Shown in pieces: positions 25,293 to 33,991 of a stretch of 56,236 nt of DNA; the first letter of the stretch is position 1, and every line of letters begins with the position of its first letter. This stretch comes from DASRHK01 sp035650495 (GTDB lineage: Bacteria; Pseudomonadota; Gammaproteobacteria; Nevskiales; Nevskiaceae), in contig DASRHK010000058.1 in the NCBI GenBank assembly GCA_035650495.1, forward strand, positions 1 through 56,236. Direction: 5' to 3'. Below the pieces are notes generated by a model that saw only the letters and a list, made by a program, of their open reading frames with translations, searched no databases and was not told where the DNA came from. The translations under genes and the position numbers were made by a program.

Positions 25293-26504
25293 TTGCTGCG
25301 CATCGAACAGGAACGGCCGCTGCTGACGTCGGTGATGTACTACGCCTTCGTCGTGCTCATCGCGCTCGGGTGGCGTTGGCATTCGTTCGCCTACCCGGCG
25401 TACCTCGGCTACGACGAGGCGATCTACCAGCAGGACGCGGCGACCCTCGGCGAACAAGGCGTCGCCGGCTTTCGCGAGGTGATCGCGCAGTGGCCAACCG
25501 ACAAGAATCTGCGCGTGGGACCGCCGCCGTTCCGTCCGCTGTGGCTCTACAGCGCGACGCTCGGCTGCAGGATCCTCGGCGGCTATTCGACGCACAATCT
25601 CGTCCTGGTCTCCGCGTTCTTCGGCTTCGCGACGATCGTCGTCGGCGCGATGCTCGCGCGCCGATGGTTCGGGCTCATCGAGGCGTCGGCGATCAGCCTG
25701 CTGCTGATCGTCTCGCCGCTCGCCGACGCCATGTCCCGGCGCGGCCTGCAGGACACCTGCTTCGCATTCGTGGTGGCGCTGTGTGTGCTCCTGCTCGATC
25801 GCTATTGGCGCTCGGGCAAAGCCGTCGACCTGACCGCCTTCGGCTGCGCCCTGCTCGCCGCGTTCCTCACCAAGGAGTCGACGCTCTTTCTCTATCCGGC
25901 GTTCGGCGCTGCGCTCTTTTTCCATGCGCGCGAGGTGCCGTGGCACGAGCGGCGCGCGGTGCTTGCGGCATTCGCGATCGGGCCGGTCCTCGCGCTGCTT
26001 GTGCTGCTGTGGTTTGCCGGCGGATGGGATCCGCTGGCGAATGCATACGCGGCCTATGCCGACATCCCGCGCAACGACTACGCCGCGCGATTCCAGCAAG
26101 GGCCGTGGTTCCGCTATCTGGTGGATCTGCTGCTGTTGTCGCCGCTGACCCTGCTGCTCGCACTGATCGGCGCGACGACGCTTCATCGCGCATCGCCGAT
26201 CGGCGCGAAGCTCGCGTGCGCATACCTGGTCGCCGGCCTCGCCACGCTGTCGATGATGCCCACGCTGAACGCGCGATTCGTGCTCGGCCTCGACGTTTTC
26301 CTGCGCATGGCCGCAGTGGTCGGCATCGTCGAGCTCTGCCGGCGGCTCGGCACGGGAGTCCGCGCGCGCTCGGCCGCGATCGCGCTCGTGCTGCTCGTCG
26401 CCGTCAGCGACGTCGTTCAGTTCAACCGCATCTTCGCGAACGGCGGCGTCTACGATCCGGTGACCGCGGAGCTCGTCAAGGCCAACCGCCTCGCGCCGCG
26501 CTAG
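25293..26504 (+). CDS. Polytopic membrane protein, GT-C/ArnT-like glycosyltransferase
   Basis: About 403 residues with some ten membrane helices. The first periplasmic loop contains YLGYDEAIYQQDAATL, the acidic pair expected in dolichyl/undecaprenyl-phosphate-sugar glycosyltransferases of the GT39/GT83 type, followed by PFRPLWLYSATLGCRILG. Such enzymes add sugars from lipid carriers on the outer face of the inner membrane. The start is uncertain: a TTG with GGGGG upstream is used here; an ATG at 25335 is the main alternative. It overlaps the end of argG by 4 bp. Confidence 0.7.
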   Translation: MLRIEQERPLLTSVMYYAFVVLIALGWRWHSFAYPAYLGYDEAIYQQDAATLGEQGVAGFREVIAQWPTDKNLRVGPPPFRPLWLYSATLGCRILGGYSTHNLVLVSAFFGFATIVVGAMLARRWFGLIEASAISLLLIVSPLADAMSRRGLQDTCFAFVVALCVLLLDRYWRSGKAVDLTAFGCALLAAFLTKESTLFLYPAFGAALFFHAREVPWHERRAVLAAFAIGPVLALLVLLWFAGGWDPLANAYAAYADIPRNDYAARFQQGPWFRYLVDLLLLSPLTLLLALIGATTLHRASPIGAKLACAYLVAGLATLSMMPTLNARFVLGLDVFLRMAAVVGIVELCRRLGTGVRARSAAIALVLLVAVSDVVQFNRIFANGGVYDPVTAELVKANRLAPR

Positions 26505-27706
26505 CCGCGCCTGGCGCCGATCCGCAGCCGCAATCCGTTCAGGCGGATGAAGCCCTCGGCATCCTTCTGGTTGTACGCGCCGCGATCGTCCTCGAAGGTC
26601 GCGATGCGCGCGTCGAACAGCGAATCGGGCGAGCGGCGGCCGGCGTTGTAGATCGCGCCCTTGTACAGCTTGAGCCGCACTTCGCCGTTCACGTATTCCT
26701 GCGACGCGTCGATCATCGTCTGCAGCATCTTGCGCTCGGGGCTCCACCAGTAGCCGTTGTAGATGAGGCTCGCATAGCGCGGCATCACTTCGTCCTTCAG
26801 ATGCGCCTGCTCGCGATCGAGCGTGATCGATTCGATCGCGCGATGCGCTTTCAGCATGATGGTGCCGCCCGGCGTCTCATAGCATCCGCGCGACTTCATG
26901 CCCACGTAGCGGTTCTCGACGAGATCGAGCCGGCCGATGCCGTGCTTGCCGCCGAGCTCGTTGAGCTTCGCGAGCAGCTTGTAGGGCGACAGCTTCTTGC
27001 CGTTCACCGCGACCGGATCGCCCTTCTCGTACTTGATCGTCACGTACTCCGGCTCGTTCGGGGCAGCTTCCGGATTGGTCGTGCGCAGCCAGATCGAATC
27101 GTCCGGTGTCCACCACGGATCCTCGAGCCCGCCGCCTTCGTAGGAAATGTGGAGCGCGTTCGCGTCCATCGAGTACGGCGAGCCGCCGCCCTTCTTCTTG
27201 GCGATGGGGATCTGGTGATCCGCCGCGTAGGCGAGCAGCTTGTCGCGCGAATTCAGGTCCCACTCGCGCCACGGCGCGATGATCTTCGCCTCCGGCCACA
27301 GCGCGTAGGCGCCGAGCTCGAAGCGCACCTGATCGTTGCCCTTGCCCGTCGCGCCGTGCGCGATCGCGTCGCAGCCGGTCTTGCGCGCGATCTCGACCAG
27401 GCGCTTGGCGATCAGCGGCCGCGCGATCGAGGTGCCGAGCAGGTACTCGCCTTCGTAGATCGCGTTGGCGCGGAACATCGGGAACACGAAGTCGCGCACG
27501 AATTCCTCGCGCAGATCGTCGATGAAGATCTCGCGCACGCCGAACTGCTTCGCCTTCGGGCGGACGTGATCGAGCTCCTCGCCCTGGCCGAGATCGGCCG
27601 TGAAGGTGACGACTTCGCACTGATACGTGTCCTGCAGCCACTTCAGGATCACGGAAGTGTCCAGGCCGCCGGAGTACGCGAGCGCGACCTTCTTGATCTT
27701 CGACAT
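26501..27706 (-). CDS. argG: Argininosuccinate synthase
   Basis: A 401-residue ArgG joining citrulline and aspartate with ATP in arginine biosynthesis. The PP-loop YSGGLDTSV is at 11-19; AHGATGKGNDQVRFELG, the SPYSMDANALHISYEGG segment and YETPGGTIMLKAHRAIE are family signatures. Length is that of the short (bacterial type I) form. The start is the ATG beginning MSKIKKVALA. A perfect TATAAT on the minus strand upstream suggests a leader of about 30 nt. It is divergent from rnt. Confidence 0.97.
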   Translation of the reverse strand: MSKIKKVALAYSGGLDTSVILKWLQDTYQCEVVTFTADLGQGEELDHVRPKAKQFGVREIFIDDLREEFVRDFVFPMFRANAIYEGEYLLGTSIARPLIAKRLVEIARKTGCDAIAHGATGKGNDQVRFELGAYALWPEAKIIAPWREWDLNSRDKLLAYAADHQIPIAKKKGGGSPYSMDANALHISYEGGGLEDPWWTPDDSIWLRTTNPEAAPNEPEYVTIKYEKGDPVAVNGKKLSPYKLLAKLNELGGKHGIGRLDLVENRYVGMKSRGCYETPGGTIMLKAHRAIESITLDREQAHLKDEVMPRYASLIYNGYWWSPERKMLQTMIDASQEYVNGEVRLKLYKGAIYNAGRRSPDSLFDARIATFEDDRGAYNQKDAEGFIRLNGLRLRIGARRG

Positions 27707-27740
27707 CGACGTTTTCACCAAGGAACCGGTTGGGGCGCGG

Positions 27741-27746
27741 ATTATA
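27741..27746 (-). promoter_or_regulatory. -10 element of argG
   Basis: TATAAT on the minus strand, 34 nt upstream of the argG ATG, is a perfect -10. A matching -35 is not evident at 17 bp (TCCATC). On the other strand the overlapping TATCAT could serve rnt, so this is likely a compact bidirectional promoter region. Confidence 0.45.
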
Positions 27747-27764
27747 CGGTTATCATCCGCGCCG

Positions 27765-28469
27765 ATGGACGACGCCCAGAAAACCGAGAAACCCCCGAAA
27801 GTAGGTCACCGCTTCCGCGGCTTCCTGCCCGTGGTGGTCGACGTCGAATGCGGCGGCTTCAACGCGCAGACCGACGCGCTGCTCGAGATCGCCGCGGTAC
27901 TGCTGGGCATCGACGAGAAAGGCGATCTCGTGCGCAAGCAGACCGTGTTCACGCACGTCGAGCCGTTCCCCGGCGCGCGGCTGGATCCGGCGTCGATGGC
28001 CGTCACCGGCATCCGCGTCGACTCCCCGTTGCGGCTGGCGCTGCCGGAGAAGGAAGCGCTGACGAAGATCTTCCAGCCGATCCGGCAGGCCGTGTCCCAG
28101 GAAGGCTGCTCGCGCGCGATCCTCGTGGGCCACAACGCGCACTTCGATCTCGGATTCATCAACGCGGCGATCGCGCGCACGAATTTCAAGCGCAGCCCGT
28201 TCCATCCGTTCAGCGTGTTCGATACCGCGACGCTCGCCGGCGCCGCCCTCGGACAGACCGTGCTCGCGCGCGCGCTGGAAGTCGCCGGCTTCACGCACGA
28301 TCAGACCGAAGCGCATTCCGCGATCTACGATGCCGAGCGCACCGCCGACCTGTTCTGCCTCCTGGTGAATCGCATGCGGCCGCTGTTCGCCGATCTCACC
28401 GCGAAAGCCCCGCCGCTGGAGACCGCACCGGCGGAAGCGCTTCCGCCCAGCGCCGACGCGACGCCGTAA
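27765..28469 (+). CDS. rnt: Ribonuclease T
   Basis: A 234-residue DEDDh exonuclease that trims the 3' ends of tRNA and other stable RNAs. Catalytic residues appear as D26 and E28 in VVVDVECGGFN, D128 in GHNAHFDLGF, and H184 with D189 in AHSAIYDAERTADLF. NAAIARTNFKRSPFHPFSVF and FDTATLAGAALGQTVL are characteristic of RNase T rather than of the Pol III epsilon subunit. Its stop overlaps the next start (TAATG). RNase T is known mainly from Gammaproteobacteria, which helps to place the organism. Confidence 0.93.
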   Translation: MDDAQKTEKPPKVGHRFRGFLPVVVDVECGGFNAQTDALLEIAAVLLGIDEKGDLVRKQTVFTHVEPFPGARLDPASMAVTGIRVDSPLRLALPEKEALTKIFQPIRQAVSQEGCSRAILVGHNAHFDLGFINAAIARTNFKRSPFHPFSVFDTATLAGAALGQTVLARALEVAGFTHDQTEAHSAIYDAERTADLFCLLVNRMRPLFADLTAKAPPLETAPAEALPPSADATP

Positions 28470-29638
28470 TGCGCTGGATCGGACGCCTTCTCGCGCGACT
28501 GCTGGCGATCCTGCTGTTCCTCTGCGCCGTCTTCGCGCTCGCGCTGAAGCTGCGCTACGGCGGCGGCTACACCGATTTCCCTGATCGCACCGGCAAGCCC
28601 GCGTTCGACGAGAGCGCGCTCGAAGTCGTCGCCGAGCTGCCGACGCCGCCGGGGAACATCGCCGTCAGCGCCGACGGCCGCGTGTTCGTCACGCTGCACC
28701 CGGAAGCGCATCCCGACCTGAAAGTGGTGGAGCTGGTCAACGGCGAGATGGAGCCGTTCCCGGATCTTGCGATGCAGGACCCGAAGGACAATCCGCAGGC
28801 GTTCGACGACGTGCTGTCGATCCGCATCGACTCGGTAAACCGGCTGTGGGCGCTCGACAACGGTCATCACGGACTCCATCCGGCACGCCTGCTCGCATTC
28901 GATCTGGCGACGCGCAAGCTCGTGCACGAGTACACGTTCCCGCGCGAGATCGCCGGCCTCGGCTCGCACCTGAACGATTTCCAGGTGAGCCCCGACGCAG
29001 CGCACATCTACATCGCCGACGCGAGCTTCTTCGCGAAGACGCCGGCGCTCGTCGTCTACGACGTCGAGAAGAAGTCTGCGCGCCGGCTGCTCGAGAATCA
29101 CTATTCGGTGCGCTCCGAATTCTTCACGCCGGTGGTCAACGGCCGGAAGATGGAGCTCTACGGCCTGATCAGCCTGCGGCCCGGCGTCGATTCGATCGCG
29201 CTCAAGCGCGGAGGCGGCTGGCTCGCGTATGGCGCGGTGACCAGCCGCAAGCTCTACGTGATCCCGACCGCATCGCTGCTCAACGAGAAGCTTTCGGAGA
29301 GCGAGCTCGAGTCGCGCGTGCACGTGTTCGCGGACAAGACGATGTCGGATGGGCTGACCATCGACGACCGCTCCAACGTGTACATCACCGATCCCGAGCA
29401 TTCGGCGATCGTCCTGCTGCGCAGCGCCGATCAGCGCCTCTATACGCTGGTGCAGAGCCAGAAGCTGCTGCGCTGGCCGGATGGCTTGTCCTTCGGCCCC
29501 GACGGCTGGCTCTATGTGAGCTGCTCCGCGTTGGGCGAGATCCTCGGACGCACCGCCTCGCAGATCCGCGAAGGCGGGCCGTACCACGTGCTGCGGATCA
29601 AGCCCGGCCCCGAGCTGTCGGCGGCGCCCGGGCAGTGA
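28469..29638 (+). CDS. Major royal jelly/yellow-family beta-propeller protein
   Basis: A 389-residue protein with an N-terminal membrane segment (LLARLLAILLFLCAVFALAL) acting as signal anchor or signal peptide, then a repeated beta-propeller domain. Segments such as HPARLLAFDLATRKLVHEYT, SHLNDFQVSPDAAHIYIAD, VVYDVEKKSARRLLENHYSV and the SDGLTIDD motif match the royal-jelly/yellow family better than SMP-30 lactonases. It is probably exported or anchored facing the periplasm. It is coupled to rnt by overlapping stop and start codons, though no shared role is obvious. Activity unknown. Confidence 0.75.
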   Translation: MRWIGRLLARLLAILLFLCAVFALALKLRYGGGYTDFPDRTGKPAFDESALEVVAELPTPPGNIAVSADGRVFVTLHPEAHPDLKVVELVNGEMEPFPDLAMQDPKDNPQAFDDVLSIRIDSVNRLWALDNGHHGLHPARLLAFDLATRKLVHEYTFPREIAGLGSHLNDFQVSPDAAHIYIADASFFAKTPALVVYDVEKKSARRLLENHYSVRSEFFTPVVNGRKMELYGLISLRPGVDSIALKRGGGWLAYGAVTSRKLYVIPTASLLNEKLSESELESRVHVFADKTMSDGLTIDDRSNVYITDPEHSAIVLLRSADQRLYTLVQSQKLLRWPDGLSFGPDGWLYVSCSALGEILGRTASQIREGGPYHVLRIKPGPELSAAPGQ

Positions 29639-29640
29639 TC

Positions 29641-29646
29641 TAAAAT
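29641..29646 (+). promoter_or_regulatory. -10-like hexamer of opgG
   Basis: TAAAAT ends exactly 6 nt before the opgG ATG, so transcription would begin at or next to the start codon. No Shine-Dalgarno sequence is present. The same spacing occurs at opgH and lipA. Confidence 0.4.
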
Positions 29647-29652
29647 CATCGG

Positions 29653-31176
29653 ATGAACTCCATTCTGCGCAAGCTCACCTTCACCGCCGGCGCGGCACTC
29701 ATCGCGATGCCGTCGTGCGTGCTCGCCTTCGGGATCGAGGATGTCGCCGCCAAGGCGCGCGAGCTCGCCGGGCAGAAGTACGACAAGCCCGAGACGAACC
29801 TGCCCAAGTCGCTGCTTGAGCTCTCCTACGATCAGTACCGTGACATCCGCTTCAAGCCGGACAAGTCGATCTGGCGCACGCAGAAGCTGCCGTTCGAGCT
29901 GCAGTTCTTCCACCCGGGCCTGTACTTCAACCAGAGCGTGCAGATCAATCTGCTGGTGAACGGCCAGGTGCGCGCGCTGCCGTTCAACTACGCGAACTTC
30001 GATTACGGCCGCCTCAATCCGAACCTCGACCCGACGCAATTCCAGAACATCGGCTACGCGGGCTTCCGCATCCATTTCCCTCTGAACACCAAGCAGTACA
30101 AGGACGAGGTGCTGGTGTTCCAGGGCGCGAGCTACTTCCGCGCGCTGGGCCAGGGGCAGCGCTATGGACTGTCGGCGCGCGGGCTCGCGATCGACACCGC
30201 CGAGATGAGCGGCGAGGAGTTCCCCTACTTCACCGAGTTCTGGATCGAGCAGCCGTCGCCCAAGGCGAAGGAGCTGACGATCTACGCGCTGCTGAACTCA
30301 CGTCGCGCGACGGGCGCGTACAAGTTCGTGCTGCGGCCCGGCAATCAAACGCAGATGGACGTGAGCGCGCGCCTGTACCTGCGCGAGCACGTCGCCAAGC
30401 TCGGCATCGCGCCGCTGACCACGATGTTCTATTTCGGCGAGGACTCGCCGATCCGGCCCGAGGACTATCGCCCCGAGGTGCACGACTCCGACGGCCTGCT
30501 GATCAACAGCGAAGGCAACGAATGGATCTGGCGGCCGCTCGTCAATCCGCGCCGCCTGCTGGTCACTTCGTTCACGCTGCACAATCCGCGCGGCTTCGGC
30601 TTGCTCCAGCGCGATCGCGACTTCAAGCACTTCGAGGACCTCGAGGCGCGCTACGACTTGCGGCCGACGGCGTGGATCGTGCCGAAGGGCGACTGGGGGG
30701 ACGGCCGTGTCGAGCTCGTGCAGATCCCGAGCCCGGACGAGACCAACGACAACGTCGTCGCCTACTGGGTGCCGGGCAGCCAGCCCGATCCGCAGCAGCC
30801 GCTCAACCTGCAGTACACGATGTACTGGCAGTCGGCGTCGCAGCCTTCGCAACCGCTCGCCTACGTCGCGCAGACGCGCCGCGGTCACGGCTACATCAAG
30901 GAGCCGGACGGCACGATGCGGCTGATCGTCGATTTCGAAGGCGGCCCGCTACCGAAGCTGCCCGCAGACGCGAAGCTGCTCTCCGGCCTGTGGATCGGCG
31001 ACAACGGCGAGCTCGTCGAGCGCCAGTTGTTCAAGAACGACGTCACCGGCGGCTGGCGCCTGTCGATCCGCTTCAAGCGCCTCGACAACGACAAGCCCGT
31101 CGAGATGCGCGCAGGCCTGCGCGACGAGAAAGGTCAGATCTCGGAGACGTGGAGTTACATCCTCCCTCCTGAGTAG
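29653..31176 (+). CDS. opgG: Periplasmic glucans biosynthesis protein OpgG/MdoG
   Basis: A 507-residue periplasmic protein needed for osmoregulated periplasmic glucan backbone synthesis and branching. The signal peptide is MNSILRKLTFTAGAALIAM followed by PSCVLA. The mature protein has YDQYRDIRFKPDKSIWR, FELQFFHPGLYF, GYAGFRIHFPLN, YFTEFWIEQPSP and GDWGDGRVELVQIPSPDETNDN, all family signatures. It precedes opgH with a 259-bp gap filled by a long inverted repeat, so coexpression may be modulated there. Confidence 0.95.
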   Translation: MNSILRKLTFTAGAALIAMPSCVLAFGIEDVAAKARELAGQKYDKPETNLPKSLLELSYDQYRDIRFKPDKSIWRTQKLPFELQFFHPGLYFNQSVQINLLVNGQVRALPFNYANFDYGRLNPNLDPTQFQNIGYAGFRIHFPLNTKQYKDEVLVFQGASYFRALGQGQRYGLSARGLAIDTAEMSGEEFPYFTEFWIEQPSPKAKELTIYALLNSRRATGAYKFVLRPGNQTQMDVSARLYLREHVAKLGIAPLTTMFYFGEDSPIRPEDYRPEVHDSDGLLINSEGNEWIWRPLVNPRRLLVTSFTLHNPRGFGLLQRDRDFKHFEDLEARYDLRPTAWIVPKGDWGDGRVELVQIPSPDETNDNVVAYWVPGSQPDPQQPLNLQYTMYWQSASQPSQPLAYVAQTRRGHGYIKEPDGTMRLIVDFEGGPLPKLPADAKLLSGLWIGDNGELVERQLFKNDVTGGWRLSIRFKRLDNDKPVEMRAGLRDEKGQISETWSYILPPE

Positions 31177-31384
31177 TGCGTCGTTGCTGCGCTTCCGGAA
31201 CGCCAAGACGCGCAGCGGTCCCTGAGCCTCGCCGGGCCGCGTCGGAAGGCCCGTCCCTGGACCTTCGACGCGGGCTCGTCATCCATGACTTCGCCCGTCG
31301 CACAAAGCGCGGCGGCCGGGAACCGCCGAGGCTCGTGCCCGCTAAGCGCGCTAAAGGCGTTCCGGAAGCGCAGCAACGCCACAC
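31176..31384. repeat. Long inverted-repeat element between opgG and opgH
   Basis: A perfect 22-bp inverted repeat (31183-31204 and 31356-31377, beginning GTTGCTGCGCTTCCGG) extends to 29 bp with two mismatches and starts at the last base of the opgG stop codon. Inner parts continue to pair imperfectly (GAGCCTCG / CGAGGCTC). The centre carries GTCCCTGGACC and GTCAT-CC-ATGAC palindromes, also seen at the window start and at 46.9 kb. No reading frame or transposase is present. Transcribed, it would form a very long hairpin. It could attenuate opgH or be a non-autonomous mobile repeat. Confidence 0.7.
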
Positions 31385-31423
31385 GGATCGGGCGACGGGC
31401 CGAAGCACCAAAACCGCCGCGGG

Positions 31424-31429
31424 TACAAT
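31424..31429 (+). promoter_or_regulatory. -10-like hexamer of opgH
   Basis: TACAAT ends 6 nt before the opgH GTG start, with no Shine-Dalgarno sequence between. It would give a leaderless or nearly leaderless opgH mRNA independent of opgG. Confidence 0.4.
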
Positions 31430-31435
31430 CGCCCC

Positions 31436-33910
31436 GTGAACGACCTCAGCGGCCAACTTCCGCGGCTGGCGAAGTATCTGCAGGCGACGCCGCTCTCGGA
31501 CGAAGAGCGCCGGCGCCTGCTGTCCGACGCCGCTGCCGAAGGACCGCGCGCGTTCGAGAAGCTGCATCGGATGTGGAGTGCCGGGCCGCCGGAGACTGAG
31601 CCTGGGCTCGCGTCGCTGCGCACGCGCTTGCAATGGGCGCTGTCGCAGGATCGCCGCGGCCATCCGCGCGCGAGCGAGGCGTTCGTGCAGGATCGACTGG
31701 ATCATCCGCGCCTGATGACGACGCCACCGCTGCAGCGTGCGTCGATGCGGCCGGCGCCGTGGGCGAACAATCCGTTCAAGCGACTGGCGCGCTGGCTGTC
31801 GAGCAAGTTCCGGCGCACCGGCCCGAAGCTGGTGCCGCCGCAGGGGCTGGTGCGCCCGACGTTCAAGTCGTACTGGCGCGCCGCCGCGCGACGGCGCCGT
31901 TTCGTGCTGGTTACGCTCGTGATCGCGCAGACGGTGATCGCGAGCTACTTCATGACCGCGATCCTGCCGTATCACGGCCGCCACTATCTCGAGATCGCGC
32001 TGCTCGTCATCTACGCGATCCTGTTCACCTGGGTCGGCACCGGCTTCTGGACGGCGCTGATGGGCTTCCTCGTGCTCCTGCGCGGCCGCGACAGATACCA
32101 GATCAACGCAAGCGCACCGCTGGATGCGCCGATCCCGCCCGAAGCGCGCACCGCGATCCTCGTGCCGATCTGCAACGAAGACGTGCCGCGCGTGTTCGCC
32201 GGCATCCGCGCGACCTACGAGTCGGTGCAGCGCACCGGCAAGCAGCAGCACTTCGACCTGTTCATCCTCTCCGACTCCAACGAGGCCGACGTGCGCGTGG
32301 GCGAGCTCGAGGCGTGGCTGAAGCTCTGCCGCGACGTCGACGGCTTCGGCCGCATCTTCTATCGACGCCGCACCAATCGCATCAAGCGCAAGTCGGGGAA
32401 CATCGCCGACTGGTGCCGCCGCTGGGGCAGCCGCTATCGCTACATGGTGATCCTCGACGCCGACAGCGTGATGTCCGGCGATTGCCTCGTGCGCCTCACG
32501 CAATTGATGGAAGCCAACCCCGGCGCGGGCATCATCCAGACCGCACCGCGCGCATCGGGACGCGAGACGCTCTATGCGCGCATCCAGCAGTTCGCGACGC
32601 GCGTCTACGGCCCGCTGTTCACCGCGGGCCTGCACTTCTGGCAGCTCGGCGAATCGCACTACTGGGGTCACAACGCGATCCTGCGCGTGGCGCCCTTCAT
32701 GCAGTACTGCGCGCTCGGACGCTTGCCCGGCCGCGGTCCGCTCGCCGGCGAGATCCTGTCGCACGATTTCGTCGAGGCCGCGCTGATGCGTCGTGCTGGA
32801 TGGAGCGTGTGGATTGCCTACGACTTGCCCGGCAGCTACGAAGAGATGCCGCCGACGCTGCTCGACGAGCTGAAGCGCGATCGCCGCTGGTGCCAGGGCA
32901 ATCTGCAGAACTTCCAGCTGTTCTTCTCGCAGGGACTGCACCCTGCGCACCGCGCGGTGTTCATGACCGGCGTGATGGCGTACCTGTCGGCGCCGCTGTG
33001 GTTCGCGTTCCTCGCGCTGTCGACAGCGCTGCTCTACATGCAGACCGAAGCGGTGCCGAAGTACTTCGTCGAGCCGTATCAGCTGTTCCCCATCTGGCCC
33101 GAGTGGCATCCGCAATGGGCGATCCGCCTGTTCGGCGGCACGCTGCTCCTGCTGTTCCTGCCGAAGATCCTCGCCGGCCTGCTGCTGGTGCTGAAGCCCA
33201 AGCAGCTGCGCTCGTACGGCGGCTGGTCTAAGGTCACGCTCTCGGTCTGGCTCGAGGCGCTGTTCTCCGCCGCGCTCGCGCCGATCCGCATGCTGTTCCA
33301 CACGAACTTCGTGATCACCTCGATGCTCGGGCTCGCGATGACGTGGAAATCCCCGCCGCGCGGCGACAACGAGACGCATTGGTGGGAAGCGATCAAGCGC
33401 CACGGCGTCGGCACCGTGCTGGGCGTCGTATGGCTCGCCGGCGTCTACAAGCTCAATCCGAAATTCATCACCTGGCTGCTGCCGGTCGCCGGCGCGCTGG
33501 TCATCTCGATCCCGCTGTCGGTGTGGTCGAGCCGCGTGCGGCTCGGACGCTGGTTCAAGGAACGCCGCTGCTTCCTCATTCCCGAAGAGGCCTTCCCGCC
33601 GCGCGAGCTGAGGCGCACGCGCATGCTCACGGGCCACACGATGCGCGCCGTCGGCGAAGCCGGCTTCCGTCGCGCCGTGGTCGATCCCATCGAGAACGCG
33701 CTGGTCACCGCCTACGCGCACCGTCGCGTGCGGCGGCCAGCGCCGATGGACGAGTGGCGCCGCGAGCTGATGGAGCGCGCCCTGATCCAGGGACCGCAGA
33801 AGCTCAGCAATCTGGATCGCAACAACCTGATGGCCGACCCGGTCGCGCTCTCGCAGCTGCATCTACGCGTGTGGGGCGATCCCGACGCGGCAGCCTCGTG
33901 GGAAATCTAG
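31436..33910 (+). CDS. opgH: Glucans biosynthesis glucosyltransferase OpgH/MdoH
   Basis: An 824-residue inner-membrane GT2 glucosyltransferase making the beta-1,2-glucan backbone from UDP-glucose. Helices near 150-215 precede the catalytic domain, which contains VPICNEDVPRVFAG, VILDADSVMSGDCL (the DxD region), HDFVEAALMRRAGW and RRWCQGNLQN (the RW motif). Several helices follow, and the cytoplasmic tail (PQKLSNLDRNNLMADP, LHLRVWGDPD) is typical of OpgH. GTG start. In E. coli OpgH also delays division by binding FtsZ when UDP-glucose is high; whether that holds here is unknown. Confidence 0.95.
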   Translation: MNDLSGQLPRLAKYLQATPLSDEERRRLLSDAAAEGPRAFEKLHRMWSAGPPETEPGLASLRTRLQWALSQDRRGHPRASEAFVQDRLDHPRLMTTPPLQRASMRPAPWANNPFKRLARWLSSKFRRTGPKLVPPQGLVRPTFKSYWRAAARRRRFVLVTLVIAQTVIASYFMTAILPYHGRHYLEIALLVIYAILFTWVGTGFWTALMGFLVLLRGRDRYQINASAPLDAPIPPEARTAILVPICNEDVPRVFAGIRATYESVQRTGKQQHFDLFILSDSNEADVRVGELEAWLKLCRDVDGFGRIFYRRRTNRIKRKSGNIADWCRRWGSRYRYMVILDADSVMSGDCLVRLTQLMEANPGAGIIQTAPRASGRETLYARIQQFATRVYGPLFTAGLHFWQLGESHYWGHNAILRVAPFMQYCALGRLPGRGPLAGEILSHDFVEAALMRRAGWSVWIAYDLPGSYEEMPPTLLDELKRDRRWCQGNLQNFQLFFSQGLHPAHRAVFMTGVMAYLSAPLWFAFLALSTALLYMQTEAVPKYFVEPYQLFPIWPEWHPQWAIRLFGGTLLLLFLPKILAGLLLVLKPKQLRSYGGWSKVTLSVWLEALFSAALAPIRMLFHTNFVITSMLGLAMTWKSPPRGDNETHWWEAIKRHGVGTVLGVVWLAGVYKLNPKFITWLLPVAGALVISIPLSVWSSRVRLGRWFKERRCFLIPEEAFPPRELRRTRMLTGHTMRAVGEAGFRRAVVDPIENALVTAYAHRRVRRPAPMDEWRRELMERALIQGPQKLSNLDRNNLMADPVALSQLHLRVWGDPDAAASWEI

Positions 33911-33991
33911 GTCACAGAAACTTCACGGCGTCGTCACGCCGGTTCAACAGCGGGTACCGAGACTGCATCCGTCCCATCAGAGGAATGCAGC

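Noticed and set aside
31073..33862. Very long open frame antisense to opgH (over 900 codons)
   Set aside because: The minus-strand frame has Arg/His/Asp/Glu-rich composition typical of an antisense shadow in GC-rich DNA, shows no domain, and opgH on the plus strand is unambiguous.
33926..33941. Hairpin CGGCGT-CGTC-ACGCCG between opgH and olsB as a terminator
   Set aside because: Only 6 bp, no U-tract on either side, and the genes are codirectional; left as a minor feature.
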